A stretch of DNA of 64,000 nt. Source: Chitinophagales bacterium (lineage in GTDB: Bacteria; Bacteroidota; Bacteroidia; Chitinophagales; UBA8649). The notes beneath the pieces were generated by a model. That model was not told the DNA's origin. It ran no database searches and worked only from the letters and a program-made list of their open reading frames with translations. The stretch covers positions 42,337 through 106,336 of the forward strand of contig JACJYT010000009.1 in assembly GCA_020635975.1 (NCBI GenBank), read 5' to 3'. Positions 16,997 to 26,249 of the stretch are shown here, one piece after another; positions within the stretch are counted from its first letter, which is position 1, and each line of letters opens with the position of its first letter. A program made the position numbers and the translations under genes.

Positions 16997-17725
16997 TTAT
17001 TTGCTTAAGTAATTAGAATAATTTGAAATAGTGCTTTTCACCATGGCTTGAATACCATCTGTAGTTAAGGTTGCTCCAGCTAAACCGTCTACCCCTTTTC
17101 CTCCAGCTGGCAATTTACCCGCTTTATACACCGTAAAATCATACTCACCAGCCTCGTTATACAAGGTCTGACCGTAGAATTGCTCTCTAAACTTGTTCTT
17201 AACTAACTCGGCTCCTAGACCTGGCGTTTCTCCTTTGTGGTCGAAGGCAACTCCTTTAATAGTTTCCTTATCGTCTTCTAGTGCCAAATAACCATTTATC
17301 TCATCCCAAAGTCCAAGTCCTATCATTTGCAACACATGCACTTTCTTTCCGTCCGACTCATAAGTATAAACTGGGAAAAGTTTTGATTCTAGTGGAATAC
17401 TAGCATCTTTCATTTCTTTTCTGAAATCATAGCTAGTAGGAATACTTTCTTCCACTACTTCGCCGCTATAATTCACTAAGAAACCTTTTACCTTGTTATC
17501 GTATTCTGCATTTACATAATCGGCAACTAATACGGTTGCTTCTTCTTCGGCCGACAAAGAAAGGATGGCTTTCATAATTTTTGTTCTTCTATCCAACTCC
17601 TGATTGGCATCAATAGTTGGTTTCAGAGCACTGGAAACAAATGCAAGCATACCGCCTACAATGATAACCATAACCGCTAGGAATCCTAGGGTATAAGCGT
17701 TTGAATCTGTATTAAGCTTTGACAC
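16997..17725 (-). CDS. nqrC: Na+-translocating NADH:quinone reductase subunit C
   Basis: One-helix subunit with a large periplasmic FMN-binding domain (242 residues). The anchor is at about 13-33. The covalent FMN site is the threonine of DGLAGATLTTDG at about residue 219. In the family the flavin is attached to this residue by ApbE. The gene start overlaps the end of nqrB by 14 bases, which indicates translational coupling. Confidence 0.96.
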   Translation of the reverse strand: MSKLNTDSNAYTLGFLAVMVIIVGGMLAFVSSALKPTIDANQELDRRTKIMKAILSLSAEEEATVLVADYVNAEYDNKVKGFLVNYSGEVVEESIPTSYDFRKEMKDASIPLESKLFPVYTYESDGKKVHVLQMIGLGLWDEINGYLALEDDKETIKGVAFDHKGETPGLGAELVKNKFREQFYGQTLYNEAGEYDFTVYKAGKLPAGGKGVDGLAGATLTTDGIQAMVKSTISNYSNYLSK

Positions 17726-18998
17726 GACTTAACCTCCTTTTAATATTTTGTTGTAAAACGATATGATCAATTAATGGAGCAAATACATTCAATAAAAGTA
17801 TTGCTAACATCCATCCTTCTGGATAAGCAGGATTTAAAACTCTAATAATTATACCAACTACACCTATCATAAATCCATACACCCACTTACCTGTATTGGT
17901 GCCAGAAGCAGTAACCGGATCGGTTGCCATAAAGGCCATAGCAAAGAATACGCTACCCATAGCAAATTGGTAGTACCAAGGCACCGCAATAAATGGATTC
18001 GTGAAATCTGGACTCATAGTACTGATAATGTTTAGTAAAATTGACATGAAAGCCGCACCAAGCACCATAGAAAGCATGATTCTCCAACTTCCTATTTTGG
18101 TAAATACTAAAATTAAAGCGCCAATAATTACCGCTAACTTACTTACTTCTCCTATAGATCCAGGCACATTACCCAAAACTAAATTACTTAAAGAATAAGG
18201 ATGATAAGTTGCTCCAGCAATTTGCACGGTGTAGTCTTGAACTCCCGCCCACCCTGCTTTAGCAGCTAGAGATAAAGGCGTTGCGCCTGTCCAACCATCT
18301 ACTACAACAGCTGGAGCATTAATGCTTAAGAAATCGCTAGATCCGAAAACGGAAGCTAAGCTATTAAAACCATGGTGCAAGGCAGTGTAATCTTTAGCTA
18401 CCCAAATTTCATCACCAGAAATTTCTCCAGGGAAAGCAAAGAAAATAAATACACGAGCAATCAAGGCTACGTTGAAGATGTTCATTCCCGTTCCACCAAA
18501 AGCTTCCTTAGCTAAAACTACAGAAAAGGCTGTAGCTAAAGCCACTATCCATAAAGGAATAGCAGGTGGCATAATTAAAGGAATTAAGAAAGCAGATACT
18601 AAGAAGCCTTCTTCGATACCATGTCCTTTTTTAGCGGCAAAAATAAACTCAATTCCCAAACCCACTAGGTGAACAATAATAATGATAGGAACAAATTGAA
18701 TCAAGCCATATACCAATTTCGCACCGAAACCGCTGAAGAAATCAGGAAACAAGCCTAAGGCAAAATAATGTTGGTGACCAATATTGTACATCCCTACTAA
18801 GAAAGCAAGTTGCATAGCAAGAACCACATGAATCATGGTTCTTTTAAGATCCATACCATCCTTGATATGGGTTCCATTCTTGGCAACGTGATCAGGAACG
18901 TAAAGAAAGGTATCTATACCATCCCAAAGGGTATGAAGAAAAGGACTAGACTTCTTGTCCGGTTCTATTTTATCCATGAAATCTCTAATAAACTTCAT
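17712..18998 (-). CDS. nqrB: Na+-translocating NADH:quinone reductase subunit B
   Basis: The main membrane subunit, with about ten helices in 428 residues; it takes part in the Na+ path and in quinone reduction. DGWTGATPLS holds the FMN-attachment threonine (about residue 240), and NIFNVALIARVF and PLIDHIVLQQNIKRRLSR are typical of NqrB. It follows nqrA by 43 bases. The start MKFIRDFMDKIEP is the usual family N-terminus. Confidence 0.97.
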   Translation of the reverse strand: MKFIRDFMDKIEPDKKSSPFLHTLWDGIDTFLYVPDHVAKNGTHIKDGMDLKRTMIHVVLAMQLAFLVGMYNIGHQHYFALGLFPDFFSGFGAKLVYGLIQFVPIIIIVHLVGLGIEFIFAAKKGHGIEEGFLVSAFLIPLIMPPAIPLWIVALATAFSVVLAKEAFGGTGMNIFNVALIARVFIFFAFPGEISGDEIWVAKDYTALHHGFNSLASVFGSSDFLSINAPAVVVDGWTGATPLSLAAKAGWAGVQDYTVQIAGATYHPYSLSNLVLGNVPGSIGEVSKLAVIIGALILVFTKIGSWRIMLSMVLGAAFMSILLNIISTMSPDFTNPFIAVPWYYQFAMGSVFFAMAFMATDPVTASGTNTGKWVYGFMIGVVGIIIRVLNPAYPEGWMLAILLLNVFAPLIDHIVLQQNIKRRLSRVKA

Positions 18999-19041
18999 TG
19001 TTTTAATTTAATTTTATTAAATAAGTTTTAAATTCTTAGTC

Positions 19042-20691
19042 TTAGTTTTGAGAACGAATATAATCTAAACCATCTCTCAAGATGCTTTGTAAAGGCTGCT
19101 TCGAAGTACATACAAATTCGCATAGCGCTAAATCTTCTTCTAGCACTTCGTAAATACCTAAGCCTTCCATTTCTTCAAAATCGTTTTTGATAATGGCCTT
19201 GATTAATTGTTGCGGATAAATATCCATTGGTAAAACTTCTTCGTACTGTCCAGTTACTACAAAAGCACGTTTCTCGCCATGCATATTGGTGTTGGCATCG
19301 AAAACAGTTGATGGAAACATACTCCATGGAATGGTTGGAGAAATACTTGGACGAGCATATTGTGGTACCATCCAACCAAACATTTCTTGGAAATTTCCTT
19401 CTTCAATTACACTCACTAAATTATCAAAGTAAGATACGAAACCGTCTGCAGCGATTTGCTTGCCGCTTAGAACGTTACCTGAAACCACACGAACATTATC
19501 GTTATTTAAGTTTCCTTCTATTAAAGAAGCCACATTAGCACCTAATAAGCTTTCTACATAGTAATTCTCATTTAAAACAGAACCTACAAGAGCAAGATAA
19601 CGCTTTGGTTCGTAAACACCAGCAGTAAATAATTTACCGATAGTAGCCACGTCTTCTGCCTTGATTGTCCACACTATTTCTCCTTTAGCAATAGGATCTA
19701 CATGGTGAATTTGAACGCCTACATTCCCCGTTGGGTGAACCCCATTAAAGTAATTTTTATTAACGCCATTTGCGTTTAATAAAGTGGTACTTTTTGTTTT
19801 ATTCGCGTCTAAGTTTAAATGAACTGGCGCTATTCTAGAAAGCGCATCCAAGCCTGCTTGAAAATCGGCTGCTGGAATATTTTTAAAAACAAAGTTGTAA
19901 TCTACAGCTAAAGGGGCTGTATCGAAAGCTGAAATATGAATAGACTTCGGATTACTGCTTAAGCTAGGCACAACACCAAAAGGACGTTCTGTTAAAAGCG
20001 TTAAAGCACCACTATCTGCTAGTTGTGCTAAAACCGTTTCTTTGCTTAAAGTAAGGGGATTCGCTTTTGGAAAACTTAACGATTCATTCTTTCCATCCGC
20101 TTCAATAATAATTTCTGCAATAGCTCTTTTGGCTGCTCTTTTAATTTCTTTTACGGTTCCACTAACTGGAGAAGTAAAGAAAACGCCCTCAAATCCTCTA
20201 TCGAAGAAAAGTTTTTCACCAGCTTTTACGGCTTGACCTTCCTTCACCAAGATTTTTGGTATAGGTTGAAGTCCAACAAAATCCGTTGGCTTAACGGCAT
20301 AGGTCTTCGCATCGTACTTTCTTAAGAGCTTAGCCGCTTTACCAGAAAGTTTAATGTCGAAACCTTGACTTAGACTATTTACTTTTTTTTTTGAACCGTC
20401 TGCTAGAGTTTCTTCTTCTCCGATGAACAATTCTTTAAAAGTTGGTAACAAGCCCGGCGTGCTATCCTTATCAGTGTTGAATTTCCCTGCAGCTAGCTTA
20501 ATAATTTTATCTCCTAGCACTGCAGCTAAGAAAACTACCAAGATCATAACGCAAGAGAACAACAATATTACTAAGGAATTAGCAGTAACTGGTGCTGCAG
20601 CTTGTTGAGCCATAGCCATAAAACCAAAGCTAGCGAAGAAGCTAGTTAAGCTAAGAGCTTTTGAAAATTTTGAAGAAAACCTATTTTTCAT
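19042..20691 (-). CDS. nqrA: NqrA with an N-terminal membrane-anchor extension
   Basis: Subunit A of the Na+-pumping NADH:quinone reductase, 549 residues against about 450 in the textbook family. The NqrA core begins near residue 105 (SLSQGFDIKLSGKAAKLL). The first 100 residues add a signal-like hydrophobic stretch (about 10-29, ending MAMAQQ) and a transmembrane helix (about 38-60, SLVILLFSCVMILVVFLAAV). There is no methionine near the core start, so the extension is part of the gene rather than a mis-called start. Classical NqrA is a soluble cytoplasmic subunit; here it would be membrane-tethered. First gene of the operon. Confidence 0.93.
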   Translation of the reverse strand: MKNRFSSKFSKALSLTSFFASFGFMAMAQQAAAPVTANSLVILLFSCVMILVVFLAAVLGDKIIKLAAGKFNTDKDSTPGLLPTFKELFIGEEETLADGSKKKVNSLSQGFDIKLSGKAAKLLRKYDAKTYAVKPTDFVGLQPIPKILVKEGQAVKAGEKLFFDRGFEGVFFTSPVSGTVKEIKRAAKRAIAEIIIEADGKNESLSFPKANPLTLSKETVLAQLADSGALTLLTERPFGVVPSLSSNPKSIHISAFDTAPLAVDYNFVFKNIPAADFQAGLDALSRIAPVHLNLDANKTKSTTLLNANGVNKNYFNGVHPTGNVGVQIHHVDPIAKGEIVWTIKAEDVATIGKLFTAGVYEPKRYLALVGSVLNENYYVESLLGANVASLIEGNLNNDNVRVVSGNVLSGKQIAADGFVSYFDNLVSVIEEGNFQEMFGWMVPQYARPSISPTIPWSMFPSTVFDANTNMHGEKRAFVVTGQYEEVLPMDIYPQQLIKAIIKNDFEEMEGLGIYEVLEEDLALCEFVCTSKQPLQSILRDGLDYIRSQN

Positions 20692-20738
20692 ATGGGCCTT
20701 TTAAAGTTTAATAAATTAAGCCTTTTTATAAATCGCTG

Positions 20739-20746
20739 CAAAGTTA
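20739..20746 (-). promoter_or_regulatory. probable -7 box of the nqr operon
   Basis: The minus strand reads TAACTTTG about 50 bases before the nqrA ATG, which matches TAnnTTTG. A clear -33 element at the usual spacing is not seen. Confidence 0.4.
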
Positions 20747-20908
20747 CTACAAAGAAATCTATTTAAGAAGTGCAATAATTCTTTTTTATTTGACTTATCC
20801 ACATTACACGAAAAGTGTAGTAAATGTTTAGGAAATTGTAGAGATTTTAGCAATATTCGCAAGAGCTGTTAAAGTGAAAGTTTTACCTAAGTGCTAAATT
20901 GAACGACC

Positions 20909-21517
20909 ATGAGCGATAATAAAAATGAACTAGATCAATTTAAATGGGATTACACTAAAGAAATTAGAAAGCACATACGCGTTGGATCTCTTATTTTAGC
21001 GCAACCCTTCTTACACGATGAAATCTTTAAAAGAACGGTTTGTTTAATCTGTGCCCACTCTCGCGCAGAAGGCAGCTTTGGCTTCCTTTTGAATAAGCTA
21101 ACGGAGTTTCGAATTGGCGATTTTATTGAAGAATTAGAAGAACTCGATTTGCCGGTTTATTTCGGCGGACCTGTGGCAAGTGATTCGCTTTATTTTATCC
21201 ACGACAACAGCATGCAACTACCCAATGCTCAAAAAATTCTAGACGGTGTTTATTGGGGCGGAGGTTTTGAAGAAATGAAGGCTGCTTTGGCAACAGATAA
21301 AAGCAAGGCAAAAAATATTAAGTTTCTTTTAGGCTATTCGGGTTGGGATCCTGGACAACTTCGTAAAGAAATCATAGAAGATTCGTGGATAGTAAGCGAA
21401 AGCAAAGCAGCTTATGTTTATTCGGACAAAGCCGATTTGTGGAAAGAAATTCTAGAAAACATGGGGGACGTTTACGACCATATGGCCCAGCTGCCAGAGC
21501 GACCAGAATTTAATTAA
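20909..21517 (+). CDS. YqgE/AlgH family protein (DUF179)
   Basis: 202-residue cytoplasmic protein with the DUF179 signature: GSLILAQPFLHDEIFKRTVC near residue 30, FGFLLNKLTE and VYFGGPVASDSLYFIH, then GYSGWDPGQLRKEI. The family is widespread, and its biochemical role is not settled. It is divergent from the nqr operon, and its last 8 bases overlap convergently with the end of the SirB1-like gene on the other strand. Confidence 0.93.
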   Translation: MSDNKNELDQFKWDYTKEIRKHIRVGSLILAQPFLHDEIFKRTVCLICAHSRAEGSFGFLLNKLTEFRIGDFIEELEELDLPVYFGGPVASDSLYFIHDNSMQLPNAQKILDGVYWGGGFEEMKAALATDKSKAKNIKFLLGYSGWDPGQLRKEIIEDSWIVSESKAAYVYSDKADLWKEILENMGDVYDHMAQLPERPEFN

Positions 21518-22376
21518 ATAAATCTTTAAGCTGGCTTATTTCCAAGGCTTTATCGTGCTCGTTTCGGCTCACAAAATAATATTGCATATAGAAGAGCAAT
21601 TCTTTGATTAAAGCTTTTGGAGGTGCAGGATTAAAGAAACTGAGCTTTTCTTCTACTTGCATGGATTTCAAATAATCTTGAATCTCTCTTCGCTGAAAAG
21701 GAACGCCCTTATTCATGGGATTCAAATAGAAGATGGTCTCCTTAAAATTTTCTTCATCATAATCGAAGATGAAGTTCTTTTGATAGGCAAGAATAAAATG
21801 ACGATATAGATTAACGCCATAAACTGGAAGTTCTAATTGTTGCGCAAGAATCAAATACAATAAACCTATAGAAATAGAATTTCCTTTTCTAGATTCTAAA
21901 ACGTGATTAATACAAAAATCGCTTATCTCAGCCTGCTTGTTGTAATTCCCTGAGAAACCTAAAATGGTATAAAAAACTTGATTAAAAATATTAATGTTTT
22001 CTAAGGGTGTGAAACTTTGATTAAGTTCTAACCAAATCTTTTGTTGCACCTTGTTAAAGTTGACAAAAAATTCGTCCTTATCGAAATCTGGAAAATGATA
22101 GCGAGCTACAATAAGTGCGCCTTCCAAAATTGTAGCATAATCGTCGTTAAGCCATTCTTCTAAATCGGCATAAACGCTACGGAAATTTATCTGATGAATG
22201 AGTTCCTCAATTCTTTGGTGCAACTTCGGATTAAAACTTTCGCCCCAAGCATTTTCTAAATCTGGGATAATAGAAAGTCCAAATGAAAGAATTTTATTCG
22301 AAACATTCTCATACACTTCTGGATCATCATCATCCAATAAGCTAATTAAAGCTAATATTTCCGTCCCTTTCGACAT
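21510..22376 (-). CDS. SirB1-like / transglutaminase-like family protein
   Basis: 288 residues. Residues about 100-250 match the transglutaminase-like SirB1 N-terminal family: RKGNSISIGLLYLILAQQLE, then PVYGVNLYRHFILAY and FYLNPMNKGVPFQRREIQDY. The classical catalytic cysteine is replaced by serine in the GNSIS region, as is usual in this family, so it is probably not a protease. The ATG directly follows the topA stop (TAAATG), so the two are co-transcribed. Confidence 0.85.
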   Translation of the reverse strand: MSKGTEILALISLLDDDDPEVYENVSNKILSFGLSIIPDLENAWGESFNPKLHQRIEELIHQINFRSVYADLEEWLNDDYATILEGALIVARYHFPDFDKDEFFVNFNKVQQKIWLELNQSFTPLENINIFNQVFYTILGFSGNYNKQAEISDFCINHVLESRKGNSISIGLLYLILAQQLELPVYGVNLYRHFILAYQKNFIFDYDEENFKETIFYLNPMNKGVPFQRREIQDYLKSMQVEEKLSFFNPAPPKALIKELLFYMQYYFVSRNEHDKALEISQLKDLFN

Positions 22377-24707
22377 TTACTTTTTCTTAGCCCTAGCCTT
22401 TCCTTTTGCTGGTCCCTGATTATCTATAATGTGTAAAACCTCTTCTAAACTTAATTTTTCCGGTTCTACATCCTTAGGCAATTTAAAATTCGCCTTTCCT
22501 TTCTTTATATAAGGGCCCCATCTACCATTAAGCAATTGAATATCATGCTCTTTAAACTCCTTGATAAATTTATTCGCATCGGCAATTTCTTTCGCCTTAA
22601 TTAATTCTTCTGCTTCTTGAATTGTAATGGTATAAGGATCGTAGCCACTATCTTTAGTTATAGAAACGAACTTCTTGTTATACGCTATATAAGGTCCAAA
22701 TCTTCCGATAGCCGCTTTCACTTCATGACCCTGATAATTACCCACCACTCTAGGCAAATCAAACAAACTTAAGGCCTCTTCCAAAGTGATTGTTTCTATA
22801 CTTTGTGTGGCTAGCAATTTTGCATATTGGGGTTTAGCATCTTCTTCTTGAGAACCAATTTGCGCCATAGGGCCGTAACGACCAACACGCACTAGAACTT
22901 GATTTCCAGTTTTTGGATCGACACCCAAAATTCTTTCACCAGAAGCTCTATCCGCATTTTCTATGGTATCTTCTACCGATTGGTGAAAGGGCTTGTAGAA
23001 TTTAGAAACCATTTGTGTCCATTCTGTTTTACCCTCTTCAATATTATCGAAGGCATTCTCCATTTGAGCGGTAAAATCATAATCTAAAATAGTCGCAAAA
23101 TGTTCTAGCAAAAAGTCATTTACCACATTCCCAATATCGGTTGGAAAAAGCTTCATTTTCTCCGCACCAGTAATTTCCACCGCCTCTTTCTTGCTCAATT
23201 TGGCGTCTTTTAATTGTAGCACGACATAATTCCGCTCCACGCCTTCCCTATTCGTTTTCTCTACATAATTTCGTTTTTGAATGGTAGAAATTGTAGGCGC
23301 ATAGGTTGAAGGTCGACCTATGCCTAATTCTTCCATTTTTTTAACCAAGCTAGCCTCGGTATAGCGTGCACCTGGTTTACTAAACTTTTGCACGGCATTA
23401 AGTTCTTTTAGATCTAGAACTTGATTTACACTTAAAGGAGGAAGCATGCCGCTTACTTCTTCGTCTTCATCTTCATCGTCGTTACTTTCTAAGTAAACTT
23501 TCAAAAAGCCATCGAAGGTAAGCACCTCCCCATTGGCTTGAAATTTCTCTGAACTACTACTTATTCCAATAGAAACTATCGTTCTTTCTATTTTAGCCGA
23601 TGCCATTTGCGAAGCAATAGAGCGCTTCCAAATAAGATCGTATAATCTTCTTTCATCGCTGTTAGAGCCCGCATCCGATTCTGCAAAACTAGTTGGTCGA
23701 ATAGCCTCGTGCGCTTCTTGAGCATCTTTAGCTTTGGTAGAATACTGTCTAACTTTCACATAATCCTGACCAAAAGAAGCCGTAATCTCCGCCACAGCTG
23801 CGTTAATTGCAGTTTGCGACAAGCTTACCGAATCGGTTCTCATATAAGTAATGTGTCCCGCTTCATATAGTTTCTGTGCCACGAGCATGGTCTTAGCCAC
23901 AGGGAAACCCAGTTTTCTACTTGCTTCTTGTTGCAAGGTAGAGGTTATAAAAGGGGCCGCTGGATTTCTTGTTGAAGGTTTGTTTTCAATATCTTCTATA
24001 CTAAAAGTAGCTCCATTACATTTTTCGAGCAAGCTTTGCGCCTCTTGTTCCGTTTTTAACTTTTGCGGCAATTCGGCTTTTAATATGGTATTCTTTCCAG
24101 CTTTATCTTTTACAATAAATAGAGCTGTAAGTTTAAAATAAGACTCTGCTTCAAAATTGATAATCTCTCTTTCTCTTTCTACTATGATTCTAACCGCAAC
24201 CGATTGCACCCTTCCTGCCGACAAAGAGGGTTTTACTTTTTTCCATAGTACAGGAGAAAGTTCGTAACCTACTATTCTGTCTAAAACTCTTCTAGCCTGT
24301 TGGGCATTTACCAAGCCCATATTTAAACTTCTTGGATTATTGATGGCACGCAAGATGGCGTCTTTCGTTACCTCAGTATAAGTAATTCTTTTAGCCGTTT
24401 TAGCATCCAAGCCCAGTATTTCACAAAGGTGCCAAGAAATCGCCTCTCCTTCACGGTCCTCATCCGTTGCTAGTAGCACTTCGTTAACTTCTTTTGCTAG
24501 CTTCTTTAATCGCTTTACCACTTCTTTTTTATCATCTGTCACCACGTAGTTTGGCGTAAAGTTGTGCTCAATATCTATAGAGATGTCTTTCTTGGGCAAG
24601 TCTCTCACGTGTCCATAAGAAGACTCGATTATGTACTCATCACCCAAGTATTTTTGAATAGTTTTTGCTTTGGAAGGAGACTCTACTATTACTAATTTTT
24701 TGGACAT
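22377..24707 (-). CDS. topA: DNA topoisomerase I (type IA)
   Basis: Relaxes negatively supercoiled DNA. The Toprim domain starts at residue 4 (LVIVESPSKAKTIQKYLG) with the acidic triad DEDREGEA near 82. The active-site tyrosine lies in HITYMRTDS at about residue 289, and the closing domain has LGIGRPSTYAPTISTI. The C-terminus has two topoisomerase repeat modules (GRFGPYIAYNKKFVSI, GRWGPYIKKGKANFK) and a lysine-rich end (KGKARAKKK) instead of cysteine zinc fingers. Length 776 is normal for the phylum. Confidence 0.97.
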   Translation of the reverse strand: MSKKLVIVESPSKAKTIQKYLGDEYIIESSYGHVRDLPKKDISIDIEHNFTPNYVVTDDKKEVVKRLKKLAKEVNEVLLATDEDREGEAISWHLCEILGLDAKTAKRITYTEVTKDAILRAINNPRSLNMGLVNAQQARRVLDRIVGYELSPVLWKKVKPSLSAGRVQSVAVRIIVEREREIINFEAESYFKLTALFIVKDKAGKNTILKAELPQKLKTEQEAQSLLEKCNGATFSIEDIENKPSTRNPAAPFITSTLQQEASRKLGFPVAKTMLVAQKLYEAGHITYMRTDSVSLSQTAINAAVAEITASFGQDYVKVRQYSTKAKDAQEAHEAIRPTSFAESDAGSNSDERRLYDLIWKRSIASQMASAKIERTIVSIGISSSSEKFQANGEVLTFDGFLKVYLESNDDEDEDEEVSGMLPPLSVNQVLDLKELNAVQKFSKPGARYTEASLVKKMEELGIGRPSTYAPTISTIQKRNYVEKTNREGVERNYVVLQLKDAKLSKKEAVEITGAEKMKLFPTDIGNVVNDFLLEHFATILDYDFTAQMENAFDNIEEGKTEWTQMVSKFYKPFHQSVEDTIENADRASGERILGVDPKTGNQVLVRVGRYGPMAQIGSQEEDAKPQYAKLLATQSIETITLEEALSLFDLPRVVGNYQGHEVKAAIGRFGPYIAYNKKFVSITKDSGYDPYTITIQEAEELIKAKEIADANKFIKEFKEHDIQLLNGRWGPYIKKGKANFKLPKDVEPEKLSLEEVLHIIDNQGPAKGKARAKKK

Positions 24708-24823
24708 GCGATATTGGTTTTATTTCGATTAATTTTCAACAAAATTAGATTTAGTTTTAAATTTTTCAAGAAATATGTTGAAAATCAATTAAAAACTTAA
24801 AGTCTCTTGCTGTTTTTTTCTCG

Positions 24824-24831
24824 TAGTTTTG
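24824..24831 (+). promoter_or_regulatory. -7 box for purB
   Basis: TAGTTTTG stands 17 bases before the purB ATG and matches TAnnTTTG. A TTG at 24807 is closer than the usual -33 spacing. An inverted repeat ATTTTCAAC (24732-24740) / GTTGAAAAT (24777-24785) lies between the divergent topA and purB. Confidence 0.5.
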
Positions 24832-24847
24832 CGCAAAATTACGCCGT

Positions 24848-26194
24848 ATGAAAATTGCCAGTTTAAAAGCTATTTCTCCAATAGACGGAAGATACGCCGA
24901 CAAAGTAACAAGTCTTAGCGCTTATTTTTCTGAATTTGCTCTAATAAAATATCGAGTGATTGTTGAAATCGAGTATTTTATTGCTTTAAGCAAGCAAAAT
25001 TTAGCACAACTAAGTGTTTTAACAGAAGAACAAGAACAAGACCTTCGTTCTATTTACGAAAAATTCTCGGAAGAAGATGCTTTAGAAATTAAGGAAATTG
25101 AAAAAACTACCAACCACGATGTAAAGGCAGTAGAGTATTTCTTAAAGAAAAAATGGGATGCTTTAGGCATGGCTTCAAGCAAAGAGTTTATCCACTTTGG
25201 CTTAACCTCTCAAGACATTAACAACACAGCCTTCCCACTTATGCTTCGCGAAGCAGATGAGGCTGTGCTCATACCCGCTTTAAAAAGTTTGGTGGGTAAA
25301 TTGGAAGTTTTAGCCAAGGAATGGGAAAGCATTCCGATGTTAGCTAGAACCCACGGACAAGCAGCTAGTCCAACTAAGTTGGGAAAAGAAATCATGGTCT
25401 TTATTGAAAGAATTACCAATCAAGCAGATTTATTAGAGGAATTACCTATTGCCGGAAAATTTGGTGGTGCCACCGGAAATTTCAATGCCCACCATGTGGC
25501 CTATCCAGAAATGAATTGGGTGGAATTTGGAAATTCTTTTGTGGAAGAAATTTTGGGCTTATATCGTTATCAGTATACTACACAAATTGAGCATTACGAT
25601 TTCTTAGCGGCCTACTTCGATAATTGGAAAAGAATCGATACCATATTAATAGACTTTTGTAGAGACATGTGGACCTATGTTTCTATGGACTATTTTAAAC
25701 AAAAAATTAAAGCTGGCGAAATTGGTTCTTCGGCTATGCCTCATAAAGTAAATCCTATTGATTTTGAAAATGCGGAAGGAAATTTGGGCATTGCCAATGC
25801 TCTCTTCGAGCACTTTTCGGCAAAGTTACCTATATCTAGGTTGCAAAGAGATTTAACGGATTCTACCGTACTAAGAAATATCGGTGTGCCTCTAGCCCAC
25901 GCTTTACTTTCTATGCAAGCCATAGAAAAAGGCTTAGATAAGCTACTTATTAATAAAGAGAAGATAGAGGAAGATTTAGAAAAGAATTGGATGGTAGTTG
26001 CAGAGGCCATTCAAACCGTTCTTCGTAGAGAAGGAATTGCCAACCCTTATGAGCAATTAAAAGAACTTACGAGAACCAATGAGAAAGTGGGACAAAAAGA
26101 AATCCATGCTTTCATCGATAAATTAGACATCGCTGCTAGCTTGAAGGATGAACTTAAGAATATTAGTCCAAGCAACTATTACGGGGTATTTTAA
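24848..26194 (+). CDS. purB: adenylosuccinate lyase
   Basis: Catalyses two fumarate-releasing steps of purine synthesis (SAICAR to AICAR, adenylosuccinate to AMP). The fumarase/aspartase superfamily signature GSSAMPHKVNPIDFENAEGN is intact, with the catalytic serine loop. The substrate residues TTNHDVKAVEYFLK (early), HFGLTSQDINNTA and ARTHGQAASPTKLG are all present. Length 448 and the start MKIASLKAISPIDGRYADK are typical of the family. It is cytoplasmic, and yidC follows 55 bases later. Confidence 0.97.
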   Translation: MKIASLKAISPIDGRYADKVTSLSAYFSEFALIKYRVIVEIEYFIALSKQNLAQLSVLTEEQEQDLRSIYEKFSEEDALEIKEIEKTTNHDVKAVEYFLKKKWDALGMASSKEFIHFGLTSQDINNTAFPLMLREADEAVLIPALKSLVGKLEVLAKEWESIPMLARTHGQAASPTKLGKEIMVFIERITNQADLLEELPIAGKFGGATGNFNAHHVAYPEMNWVEFGNSFVEEILGLYRYQYTTQIEHYDFLAAYFDNWKRIDTILIDFCRDMWTYVSMDYFKQKIKAGEIGSSAMPHKVNPIDFENAEGNLGIANALFEHFSAKLPISRLQRDLTDSTVLRNIGVPLAHALLSMQAIEKGLDKLLINKEKIEEDLEKNWMVVAEAIQTVLRREGIANPYEQLKELTRTNEKVGQKEIHAFIDKLDIAASLKDELKNISPSNYYGVF

Positions 26195-26216
26195 CAAGAA
26201 GAATTATAAAAAGCCT

Positions 26217-26224
26217 TACTTTTG
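26217..26224 (+). promoter_or_regulatory. probable -7 box for yidC
   Basis: TACTTTTG fits TAnnTTTG and lies 25 bases before the yidC ATG, in the purB-yidC gap. No TTG is seen at the -33 distance. Confidence 0.4.
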
Positions 26225-26249
26225 GGGCCTTATTTAAATTAAAGATTAA

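Noticed and set aside
19175..19538. Frames on both strands inside nqrA
   Set aside because: They are shadows of the conserved NqrA C-terminal domain.
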